NCBI GenBank assembly: GCA_013152415.1
Contig: JAADGI010000012.1
Span: 1 to 58,936 of the forward strand
Reading direction: 5' to 3'
Origin: Gammaproteobacteria bacterium
Lineage (GTDB): Bacteria > Pseudomonadota > Gammaproteobacteria > HyVt-429
DNA: 58,936 bases
Part shown: positions 51,655 through 58,936 of the stretch, piece by piece
Layout of the letters: each line of letters begins with the position of its first letter
Position numbering within the stretch: the stretch's first letter is position 1
The notes under the pieces: generated by a model
Seen by the model: only the letters and a program-made list of their open reading frames with translations
What the model was told of the DNA's origin: nothing
Databases searched by the model: none
Translations under genes and position numbers: made by a program

Positions 51655-53571
51655 TCAGTGTTCGCCGGCAGGTTTATCCAATTTAGGCTTGGGAGTCTTA
51701 CGGGCAGGCTTCTTGGGCTTTGCCCGGGAGGCCTTCTTACCACTACCACCGCTATTCATACCCTGAGGTGGCTTGGGTTTTTTCCCGGTCATGATGGCTT
51801 CAATCTGTTTGGCATCCAGGGTCTCCCAATCAAGCAGGGCCTTGGCCATCACCTCCACCTGATCGCGATGCTCTTCGATAATCTTCCTCGACAAAGCATA
51901 TTGCTCATCAATGATGCGTCGAATCTCCTGGTCCACCGCATTGGCAGTAGAATCACTCAGGTTCTTGTGGGTAGTCATATCCCGCCCCAAAAAGACCTCC
52001 GTTTGATTGTCACCGTAAACACAGGTCCCGAGGGCATCACTCATGCCCCAGCGTGACACCATATTCCGCGCCAAATCGGTAGCACGTTCAAAGTCATTTG
52101 AAGCACCGGTGGTCATCTGTCCCATAAATACCTCTTCGGCAATACGCCCACCCATGAGCACGGCAATGGTTGACAGCAGAAATTCACGATCCTGACTGTA
52201 ACGATCTTCCTGTGGTAACTGCATGGTCACACCCAGCGCACGGCCACGGGGAATGATGGTCACCTTATGGACCGGGTCGGTATTTTTCAGGGTCTTGGCA
52301 ACTACCACATGACCGGATTCGTGGTAGGCGGTATTCATGCGCTCCTTCTCAGGCATCACTATTGAACGCCGCTCTACCCCCATCACCACCTTGTCTTTGG
52401 CAAGCTCAAAATCCTCCATATCCACCAGACGCTTGGTGCCGCGGGCAGCAAATAACGCAGCCTCATTCACCAGATTGGCCAGATCGGCCCCGGAAAACCC
52501 AGGGGTACCTCGTGCCAGGACACTGGCATCCACATCATCGGACAGGGGTATCTTGCGCATATGCACTTTTAGAATCTGTTCACGACCACGTATGTCCGGC
52601 AGCGCCACATGGACCTGGCGGTCAAAACGTCCGGGGCGCAACAGGGCGGGATCGAGCACATCGGGCCGGTTGGTCGCAGCGATTACAATCACGCCATCGT
52701 TGCCTTCAAAACCGTCCATTTCCACCAATAACTGGTTGAGGGTCTGTTCCCTTTCATCGTGACCCCCACCCAATCCGGCGCCACGGTGACGTCCCACCGC
52801 ATCGATCTCGTCGATGAAAATAATACAGGGAGCGTGTTTCTTGGCCTGCTCAAACATGTCGCGTACCCGCGAAGCGCCCACACCCACAAACATTTCCACG
52901 AAGTCCGAACCGGAGATTGTAAAAAAGGGCACCTTGGCCTCACCGGCAATGGCCTTGGCAAGCAAGGTCTTGCCCGTCCCCGGACTGCCGGTCATCAATA
53001 CACCACGGGGTATACGCCCCCCTAGCTTCTGGAACTTGCCGGGTTCTTGAAGAAACTCCACCAACTCCTGGACCTCCTCTTTGGCCTCTTCCACGCCGGC
53101 CACGTCTTCAAAGGTTACCTTGTTCTTTTCTTCGGTAAGCATCCGCGCCTTGCTTTTACCAAAGCTCATGGCGCCACGACCACCACCACCTTGCATCTGA
53201 CGCATAAAAAAGATCCATACACCAATCAGGAGCAGCAACGGAAACCAACTGATAAAAATACTCATCAGTAAAGAGGGTTCCTCCGGTGGTCTAACATCAA
53301 CCTGCACATTATTATCAAGAAGATCGTCAATCATCTTCGAGTCTTCAGGCGCATACACCAAAAAAGACTCGCCACTTTGCTTTAATACCAGGACCTTGTC
53401 ACCTTGAATGGTTACCTTATCAACACCACCTTGCTTAACCTCTGAAATAAAGGTGGAATAATCCATATCGCGCACTACACTTTTTTCTCTCTGCGCAAAA
53501 TTGTTGAATACGGTCATCAATACGACCGCTATCACCAGCCACAAAACCAGGTTTTTCGTCAGATTGTTCAA
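51655..53571 (-). CDS. ftsH: ATP-dependent zinc metalloprotease FtsH
   Basis: Membrane AAA+ protease that degrades unassembled and misfolded membrane proteins and regulators such as LpxC and sigma32. The 638-residue protein has two N-terminal helices ([15 protein letters not shown] and [11 protein letters not shown]) around a periplasmic domain, Walker A GSPGTGKT at ~195-202, Walker [10 protein letters not shown], the SRH ([20 protein letters not shown]) and the zinc-binding HESGH. The C-terminus is a Lys/Pro-rich tail. The start appears to be TTG at 53571, with GAGG seven bases upstream. It follows rlmE at 120 bp, the usual order. Confidence 0.98.
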   Translation of the reverse strand: MNNLTKNLVLWLVIAVVLMTVFNNFAQREKSVVRDMDYSTFISEVKQGGVDKVTIQGDKVLVLKQSGESFLVYAPEDSKMIDDLLDNNVQVDVRPPEEPSLLMSIFISWFPLLLLIGVWIFFMRQMQGGGGRGAMSFGKSKARMLTEEKNKVTFEDVAGVEEAKEEVQELVEFLQEPGKFQKLGGRIPRGVLMTGSPGTGKTLLAKAIAGEAKVPFFTISGSDFVEMFVGVGASRVRDMFEQAKKHAPCIIFIDEIDAVGRHRGAGLGGGHDEREQTLNQLLVEMDGFEGNDGVIVIAATNRPDVLDPALLRPGRFDRQVHVALPDIRGREQILKVHMRKIPLSDDVDASVLARGTPGFSGADLANLVNEAALFAARGTKRLVDMEDFELAKDKVVMGVERRSIVMPEKERMNTAYHESGHVVVAKTLKNTDPVHKVTIIPRGRALGVTMQLPQEDRYSQDREFLLSTIAVLMGGRIAEEVFMGQMTTGASNDFERATDLARNMVSRWGMSDALGTCVYGDNQTEVFLGRDMTTHKNLSDSTANAVDQEIRRIIDEQYALSRKIIEEHRDQVEVMAKALLDWETLDAKQIEAIMTGKKPKPPQGMNSGGSGKKASRAKPKKPARKTPKPKLDKPAGEH

Positions 53572-53694
53572 GCCACTACCTCTATAGATGATACTTTTAT
53601 GATTTCCACGTCCCCATGGTACCTATTCTGCTACCTCATCGCCTGCAAAACAACCGTAGCCCGAATCAGGCACAAGCCAAGACTTTGATACAGA

Positions 53695-54318
53695 TCATCG
53701 GTAACCGGTAGCCAGTAAATACATCTCCTTGCTCCGCGCCCGGGAGGCCTGTGGTTTACGGGTCACGACACGGCTAAATTGCGCCGTCATCTGGCTGCGC
53801 AGATCGTCAAATCCATCTCCCTGAAAGACCTTGAGCAACACCGTACCTTCCGGTCTGAGTACCCGTTGGGCGAACTGTAAGGCCAACTCGCAAAGGGCCG
53901 ACGCGCGAGCCTGATCCACCGCGACCACACCACTTATATTGGGTGCCATATCGGATAATACAAGGTCTACCTGGCGCTTAGGTAGCTCATTTGCAATCCT
54001 GTCTATTACCTCGGAATCCGTAAAATCACCCTGAATACACTCCACACCACAAATCGGGGCCATAGCCAGTAAATCCACCGCCAAAATCCTGCCCTTGCCC
54101 TTCATCCGCGTCGCCACATATTGAGACCAGCCTCCAGGGGCCGCACCCAGATCCACCACCTGCATCCCCGGTCGAATAAGCCGGTCACGACGGTCAATTT
54201 CGGCCAATTTATAGGCGGCACGAGAACGTAAGCCTTCGTCCCGGGCCCTGCGCACAAAGGGATCACGTTCATGCTCTGCCACCCAGGCACTGCTACTGCC
54301 TCGCTTGCGTCGAACCAT
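53695..54318 (-). CDS. rlmE: 23S rRNA 2'-O-methyltransferase RlmE
   Basis: Methylates U2552 of 23S rRNA using SAM, aiding 50S maturation. The 207-residue protein has SRAAYKLAEIDRR, the SAM loop VVDLGAAPGGWSQYVA, the DLVLSDMAPNISG motif and the LLKVFQGDGFDDL segment with catalytic lysine. It is upstream of ftsH as in E. coli (rrmJ-ftsH) and divergent from yhbY. Confidence 0.97.
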   Translation of the reverse strand: MVRRKRGSSSAWVAEHERDPFVRRARDEGLRSRAAYKLAEIDRRDRLIRPGMQVVDLGAAPGGWSQYVATRMKGKGRILAVDLLAMAPICGVECIQGDFTDSEVIDRIANELPKRQVDLVLSDMAPNISGVVAVDQARASALCELALQFAQRVLRPEGTVLLKVFQGDGFDDLRSQMTAQFSRVVTRKPQASRARSKEMYLLATGYR

Positions 54319-54450
54319 CAGCGATATGTCCTGGTATGATATCGGCAGAACGACCCACTATCTGAATGACCGATAACTAAAGCCCCCACAGCCTATGATA
54401 TAGTGCCGCCCCATTTTAGTTTGCCTTTAACATAGGCGTGTAGACGTGCC

Positions 54451-54741
54451 ATGAAATTAAACAGTAAGCAAATACGCCACCTGCGTGGCCTGGCCCACCA
54501 TCGCTCACCGGCGGTCACTTTGGGTGCCCAGGGCCTGACGCCGGCGGTCCTGGCTGAGATTGAAATCGCCCTGGCCCACCACGAGCTATTAAAAATTAAA
54601 CTCAGTAGCGGCGACAAATCCAGTCGCCACCAAATGCTGGAACGTATCTGTGAAGTCACCCAGGCGACTGCGGTTCAAGAGATCGGTCGAATGGCCGTGG
54701 TCTTCAAACCAAGCCCGGAATCACGTATACCACTGCCCTGA
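54451..54741 (+). CDS. yhbY: Ribosome assembly RNA-binding protein YhbY
   Basis: A 96-residue CRM-domain protein that associates with pre-50S particles. Recognised by SKQIRHLRGLAHHRSPAVTLGAQGLTPAVLAEIEIALAHHELLKIKL split here as RHLRGLAHH, the LGAQGLT (GxxG-type RNA-contact) loop and ALAHHELLKIKLSSG. Divergent from rlmE, as in E. coli. Stops 34 bp before a convergent gene. Confidence 0.94.
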   Translation: MKLNSKQIRHLRGLAHHRSPAVTLGAQGLTPAVLAEIEIALAHHELLKIKLSSGDKSSRHQMLERICEVTQATAVQEIGRMAVVFKPSPESRIPLP

Positions 54742-54775
54742 AACCAAGCAGAACTGCCTGCCTGAAGACCGCAGA

Positions 54776-56032
54776 CTAACCAAAAACCCGCCTGCTTTCA
54801 AAAACCGATGCGGCCAAACCACGGCCACCACGGCGCAAATGGCGTTTGAGTACAAAATCAAACATCAGTGGGTTATAACGTCTCAGGGCCGAGATCACCG
54901 CCACTTTGCTGCCATCAAGAAAACCTTCGCCCACCAGCTTTCGTAAAGAAATCAGAGGCATGATACCGGGCAAGGGATAATCGGAGCCGTTGACCAAACG
55001 CCCATGCCAATCCTCTCGGGTGATCACATCGTGGAGCGCTCGCCCGACCCGATTGTACTGCACCATCGCCGAGATCTCCCCAAATAGCCGACCCTGATAC
55101 CTGGGCTCGTCCATCATTCGGGAGAATAATTCAAAATTATCCAGCATGGGGCCATTCGGCCCCCGGTCCATATCCCGGCCTTGCCCCAAAGATGCACAAT
55201 GGGCGACAACCACGCGTACACCCTGGTCCAGGGGTCGGCGTAGCCGCAAGGGGTTAGCCAAGGCCTGGTACTCACCGCTGTGCACCGCAAGCTCCTTACC
55301 ACCATGACTCAACAAGGGCACATTCAGTCGGGCCATGGCCGCGTAAAAGGCGTCACAACGAGGTGAGGCCGGGTCCATTCCCATGGCAGGTGGCAACCAT
55401 TTCACCCCCCGTGCACCTCTTTTTACTGCATCCTCAAGCCGGGCAACGGCATCCTTTCTGTAGGGATGAATAGAGGCGATCCACTGGAACTGATCTGGAT
55501 GGCCTTGCGCGACCCTGGCCGCATAGTCGTTGGGGGTATAAAAGGGACTCAAGGCCTGCACTCGCCGCCTTTGTGAGTCATGGTGGTAGTCAAAGGCCAG
55601 TAGCATGGCGCGTCCAGTACCCGGCATCTCTTTTTGCAGCTCAACGAGTCGACTGACATAGGCCCCATCACTGCTGACGCCGTCTTCAACGCATCCCGCA
55701 TTGAGATAAAATTGTTTCTGTATGCGCTGGACGGGGTGCCACAAGCTGTCCATGGCCGGATTGAGCCATATCCCTGAACCACTCTTTCCATTTCCGATGA
55801 GATGAACATGGCAGTCCCAACGTTGGCTGGCTTCGATGCCCTCCCAGGCCTCAAGCACCAGTTCATGTTTGAGCAAGCTCTCGGGAATGGGATGGGAAAA
55901 GCAAGGATTCCATAGCCCATCTTCAGGCCAATATCTGAGGCCAAGCAGGCCAGCACCCCCGGCTGCCAAGGCTGTGCCGATGAAGGCCCGCCGCCGCACT
56001 ACGGGAATGCCCACCCAGGGTGTGATTCCCAA
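54776..56032 (-). CDS. Amidohydrolase-type metal-dependent hydrolase with Tat-like signal
   Basis: A 418-residue protein. The N-terminal RRRAFIGTALAAGGAGLLGL is a twin-arginine-type export signal. The mature part is a TIM-barrel amidohydrolase: WDCHVHLIG supplies the first metal histidines, ASIHPYRKDA and LLSHGGKE further ligands, VVVAHCASLGQG and the catalytic-type Asp in VNGSDYPLPG. This arrangement fits the amidohydrolase-2 group (decarboxylase/lactonase-like). Substrate unknown. The gene is 23 bp downstream of the DUF5060-like gene, so the two exported proteins could be co-transcribed and cooperate. Confidence 0.75.
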   Translation of the reverse strand: MGITPWVGIPVVRRRAFIGTALAAGGAGLLGLRYWPEDGLWNPCFSHPIPESLLKHELVLEAWEGIEASQRWDCHVHLIGNGKSGSGIWLNPAMDSLWHPVQRIQKQFYLNAGCVEDGVSSDGAYVSRLVELQKEMPGTGRAMLLAFDYHHDSQRRRVQALSPFYTPNDYAARVAQGHPDQFQWIASIHPYRKDAVARLEDAVKRGARGVKWLPPAMGMDPASPRCDAFYAAMARLNVPLLSHGGKELAVHSGEYQALANPLRLRRPLDQGVRVVVAHCASLGQGRDMDRGPNGPMLDNFELFSRMMDEPRYQGRLFGEISAMVQYNRVGRALHDVITREDWHGRLVNGSDYPLPGIMPLISLRKLVGEGFLDGSKVAVISALRRYNPLMFDFVLKRHLRRGGRGLAASVFESRRVFG

Positions 56033-56055
56033 TGGTGGTTCGAGACCATTTTCAG

Positions 56056-57924
56056 TTATTGGTCACCGGCTGCGGCCGCATCAGTTGCGGCGGTATCGGT
56101 TACATCAGCTGCACTGGTGGCATCGCTTGCACCGTCTGACCCAAGAGCGCTGTAGTCAATAACGCCGATCACCCGTGGGATAATGGTGGTCCCTTCAGGT
56201 GCAGAGAATTTATATTCAAGGACACCGATCACCCGTGAGATCGTTGGCTTTAATTCGGGAATTTGCGGGACGCTGATCACCAGCACCCAGTCATCATCGG
56301 TCGGTACGGTCAACGTCACCTTATCGCCCACCTCAATCACCTTCTCATCTCTGACCTCACCGGTTTTCGGGTCCATCCAGCCCACATCAGCCGACAACGT
56401 CCAGTCCGTAAGATCAACGATGATTTCATTGCCCCGCTCTACGGCAGGTACAGCTGTTTGCGCTGCCGCAAGCGCATCTGCCTGCTCTGCGACAAACGCA
56501 TCCACCTGCTCCACATAAACCACGTACTCACGATCGACCTCCCCAAAACAGTGGCCAATATCCACCTTGTCATTGCAGGTCGTATAAGTGCTGGCATCAC
56601 GGTCCTCGTCATTCCAAAAGTCACTGAAGGCCTTGTACTGCTCGGTAGACTGCAGGTCCTCCTCGAAGTCGTCCAGGTGCAGGCTACCGTTGCGCCCACC
56701 GAGGATAAACCCCGCACCACCGGCAATCATGGTGTACCACATGGATTGCCTGATGCTGTCCACATCAAAATCCCCACGGGAAAAACCCACGCGCCAACGG
56801 TCGGTATAAAAGACCGGGTTGCTGGAGCCGCTGATTGCGGCCAGAATGGTATTAAAATCAGGGCGCTCGTCACCCAGAGAATCATAAGTACACGACGCAC
56901 AGCTAAAAGCAGTGAAACCATCGCTCTGCCGGGAACTCACCGGACGATCATTGGCATCCAGATCGGCGATGTAGCCTGCAAACCATTCACTCCACTCACT
57001 GTCTCTATATTCAAGAACATCAATCCCCGAATCAAAGGACACACCTTTATAAATGGACAACCGAGACACTGCATATTGAAGCAGTATGGTTTCTGTAGTG
57101 GACTGACCTTCAAACCCAGGGGCCTCGTCACCACTGCCGTAAAACATAATGTTTACAGCCAGGTCACGATCTTCCAGCATCTGTATGAATTGGTCCAGCC
57201 TGTCCCAGTTGGCAATATCCAAAAAATCAAAGGCGGGTTTGCAAAAATTCGTCTCCCGACAAGTGTTCCACACCTGGTTTTTTAAAATAATCGCCACCCC
57301 ATTGGCACCCAGGCTGTCTTTTACATAATCAAGCAGTATCCCCATGCGTGGATCATCCACCTCCAGGTAATCCTCAAGGGTGACATAGAACGGAACATGA
57401 ATAAAAGGATCGGCCAAACTTGTTGTGGTTGCAACCGAACCCGAATCACCGGCCTGTAGCTTTTTAAGTTGGGCCTCATAATCAAGCGCCACAAAGAGTG
57501 CACCCTCCCCGTCTACGGTTTCATCTACGGGTTCATCACTATTTGGCTCGGTTCCGTCACTTTCTGGCAAAGTGCCGTCGATCCACTTATAGGTGTAGGT
57601 CCAAAGACCGGTCTCGTCAGGTATAAAGCGGGCTCGCCAGACAATACCTGTTTGACCACCGCCACCATCACCCACATGAAAACCCGTGACGATACGTTCT
57701 TCTTTGGAGGGTGAGATAAAGGTCACCACAAGCGCCAGCTCTGTGGTATCAAATGGATTGGCTAAGGGCAGGGTATAATCAAAATTGCGCTCCCATACCT
57801 CGCCCTGGATAACGGGCACCACGCGCACCGCCGGGGCAGCAGCAGAATACAACAACAACAGCAGCGTGAGCATATACCCCGCCACCGCAAAAAAATCTCG
57901 CTTGTATCGATCTTGCCAGCTCAT
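56056..57924 (-). CDS. Exported DUF5060-like protein with TIM-barrel-type body
   Basis: A 622-residue protein with a signal peptide or anchor (FFAVAGYMLTLLLLLYSAAA). Residues ~40-115 (VWERNFDYTLPLANPFD to GLWTYTYKW) match the beta-sandwich called DUF5060, found at the N-terminus of putative glycoside hydrolases. The middle part (IHVPFYVTLEDYLEVDDPR to MIAGGAGFILGG) looks like a TIM-barrel of the GH5/GH140-like clan; candidate acids lie in DVLEYRDSEWSEW. Near the C-terminus the motif RVIGV(L/I)(E/D)Y occurs twice, followed by an Ala/Asp/Thr-rich tail. Catalysis is unproven. It is probably in an operon with the exported amidohydrolase. Confidence 0.7.
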   Translation of the reverse strand: MSWQDRYKRDFFAVAGYMLTLLLLLYSAAAPAVRVVPVIQGEVWERNFDYTLPLANPFDTTELALVVTFISPSKEERIVTGFHVGDGGGGQTGIVWRARFIPDETGLWTYTYKWIDGTLPESDGTEPNSDEPVDETVDGEGALFVALDYEAQLKKLQAGDSGSVATTTSLADPFIHVPFYVTLEDYLEVDDPRMGILLDYVKDSLGANGVAIILKNQVWNTCRETNFCKPAFDFLDIANWDRLDQFIQMLEDRDLAVNIMFYGSGDEAPGFEGQSTTETILLQYAVSRLSIYKGVSFDSGIDVLEYRDSEWSEWFAGYIADLDANDRPVSSRQSDGFTAFSCASCTYDSLGDERPDFNTILAAISGSSNPVFYTDRWRVGFSRGDFDVDSIRQSMWYTMIAGGAGFILGGRNGSLHLDDFEEDLQSTEQYKAFSDFWNDEDRDASTYTTCNDKVDIGHCFGEVDREYVVYVEQVDAFVAEQADALAAAQTAVPAVERGNEIIVDLTDWTLSADVGWMDPKTGEVRDEKVIEVGDKVTLTVPTDDDWVLVISVPQIPELKPTISRVIGVLEYKFSAPEGTTIIPRVIGVIDYSALGSDGASDATSAADVTDTAATDAAAAGDQ

Positions 57925-58029
57925 AATCGATTTTGTACTGAGTATGTGCCCCAGGCACCGTTATGAATAAAACCTTACTTTAGAATATAACCCTAAGCCT
58001 TTGTAAAGTATAGCAAGTTTTAGACGATA

Positions 58030-58293
58030 ATGGATAGGCTCACTTTCTCTGTAGCCCTCTCACCACCAGCACCATGCCCATCAGGCAATTTAGCAAGTAC
58101 AGGCTACTCGCCACCCCATGCAGGATCGCAAATTGGGAGTATTCAGGAGAGTCCACCTGGAAGAAAAATCATAGACATAGTGGCACTGGAAGCCCAAAGC
58201 ATGGATCAACCCGATGCGGAAGAGCAATTAAAATGCATGGTTCAGCGATTGCTCAATAAGGCGGGTTCTGAACTTTGGGGAGACCACAGTTAA
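58030..58293 (+). CDS. Uncertain small ORF
   Basis: An 87-codon frame with an ATG but no clear ribosome-binding site. The first half is Pro/Ser/Gly-rich and does not look like a folded domain. The second half (IVALEAQSMDQPDAEEQLKCM) is helix-prone. No family recognised. It may be a real small gene, a remnant or chance; it is convergent with the AT-rich lipoprotein gene, with nine bases between. Confidence 0.3.
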   Translation: MDRLTFSVALSPPAPCPSGNLASTGYSPPHAGSQIGSIQESPPGRKIIDIVALEAQSMDQPDAEEQLKCMVQRLLNKAGSELWGDHS

Positions 58294-58301
58294 ATTGGCG
58301 C

Positions 58302-58787
58302 TTACCTCTTACCTCTTATCTCTTTGTACGCTTGATCTATTTCAGCTACATTTTTGTCGTACTTTGGACTCCAGTAAACACATATTGACTGACTTGCAAA
58401 AACACCAGAAATAATATTTGGTATATCTCTTTCAGCCAATTTTTTAACCAGTTTATCTCGAAACTGCACATCATCAAAACATAAACCTTTGTAATCTTTT
58501 GGTCGCATACCAAAAAGTCTTTCTACTTTATTCAATTTACCTTCTGGAAAAGCAATATATTGAGTACGGTCTTTACCTGAAAAAACATAATAATCGATCC
58601 CATTATTTTTTAAAATTTTTTTTGCAACCTCCATATCAAAATTGCTTTTTAATCCTATGCCATAATAACCAAACTTAAGTACTGACTCATCATTTTGACC
58701 ACATGATACTACTAAACATGTAGAAATCAGCATAACCATAATAACTATACATGAATGTATTCTACAACTTTGTAGCTTGGAACGCAT
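58302..58787 (-). CDS. AT-rich putative lipoprotein
   Basis: A protein of about 161 residues with a hydrophobic signal (CIVIMVMLISTCLVVSC) ending in a lipobox-like LVVSCG, so Cys30 may be lipidated. The mature domain (YYGIGLKSNFDMEVAKKILKNNGI onward) is basic and alpha/beta. It includes DIPNIISGV and ICVYWSPKYDKNVAEIDQAY. No family recognised. The ATG at 58787 has AAAGG five bases upstream; an ATG at 58811 is the alternative. The gene is markedly richer in A and T than its neighbours, as is the left-edge ATPase. Confidence 0.6.
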   Translation of the reverse strand: MRSKLQSCRIHSCIVIMVMLISTCLVVSCGQNDESVLKFGYYGIGLKSNFDMEVAKKILKNNGIDYYVFSGKDRTQYIAFPEGKLNKVERLFGMRPKDYKGLCFDDVQFRDKLVKKLAERDIPNIISGVFASQSICVYWSPKYDKNVAEIDQAYKEIRGKR

Positions 58788-58832
58788 AGATACCTTTATC
58801 GGCTGCAACATCTAAAATGTTCCTATATTAAA

Positions 58833-58858
58833 TAACGCAAACCATTAACGCAAACCAT
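58833..58858. repeat. 13-bp perfect tandem repeat
   Basis: TAACGCAAACCAT occurs twice head-to-tail at 58833-58845 and 58846-58858, upstream of the AT-rich lipoprotein gene. Two copies only, so slippage, an operator pair or the edge of a mobile element are all possible. Confidence 0.6.
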
Positions 58859-58936
58859 AGACACCCATTGATTGAAAACCCAGATTATCACCAAATACAG
58901 CCAAACGAAACGGACAACGATCTTCAGACGAAGCGA

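Noticed and set aside
56263-57285. 340-codon plus-strand frame opposite the DUF5060-like gene
   Set aside because: Antisense to a gene with signal peptide and domain pattern; the translation has no recognisable domain.

Overview
The window looks like a chromosome segment of a free-living or symbiotic gammaproteobacterium outside the Enterobacteriaceae. The basis is gene content and order, not a search. It has smc-zipA-ligA (an SMC-type condensin, not MukB), separate nuoC and nuoD, a small NuoB and NuoI, and a gammaproteobacterial cluster rlmE-ftsH-folP-glmM-tpiA-secG-tRNA-Leu / nuoA-N / tRNA-fMet-rimP-nusA-infB-rbfA-truB-rpsO-pnp. Most of the window is dense, moderately GC-rich housekeeping DNA. 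Both outer edges are more AT-rich and look acquired.

Left edge (1-2.5 kb): a P-loop ATPase resembling the Sll1717 type. Upstream of it lie four 20-bp tandem units, each starting with a CCA-N4-TGG half-palindrome, and then a small conserved protein of unknown function. 2.6-11.1 kb: ligA, zipA and smc on the minus strand, divergent from a short-form queF that is stop/start coupled to an FGGY kinase (possible D-ribulose kinase). 11.1-24.0 kb: mixed single genes. They comprise a palindromic REP-pair element, cysZ, a CPA2 antiporter, a zinc-ribbon protein, an aminotransferase preceded by a candidate 19-codon leader ORF, a fused MFS/spermidine-synthase-like protein, a TetR regulator, a CbbY-like phosphatase, dksA, a dihydroorotase-like gene, a REC-REC-GGDEF protein, an Ig-like lipoprotein and a flippase-like membrane protein.

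24.1-54.3 kb: one long minus-strand block. In transcription order it holds rlmE, ftsH, folP, glmM, tpiA, secG, tRNA-Leu(GAG), the 14-gene complex I operon plus a DUF2818 gene, then tRNA-fMet with its own sigma70-like promoter and two tandem terminators, then rimP-nusA-infB-rbfA-truB-rpsO-pnp ending at a strong terminator. The block couples ribosome maturation and translation initiation (RimP, RbfA, IF-2, tRNA-fMet, TruB, S15, RlmE, YhbY), transcription elongation (NusA), RNA decay (PNPase), membrane protein quality control and secretion (FtsH, SecG), envelope and folate precursors (GlmM, FolP) and respiration (complex I). Several genes here need TTG or GTG starts (rimP, rbfA, pnp, ftsH, glmM, folP, nuoB, nuoD).

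Right edge (54.4-58.9 kb): yhbY divergent from rlmE, then two probably exported proteins (a Tat-like amidohydrolase and a DUF5060-like TIM-barrel protein), an uncertain small ORF, and an AT-rich lipoprotein beside a 13-bp tandem repeat.

The best candidates for something undescribed are the repeat-preceded ATPase at the left edge, the leader ORF ahead of the aminotransferase, and the exported hydrolase pair. None can be called a new system from this sequence alone.
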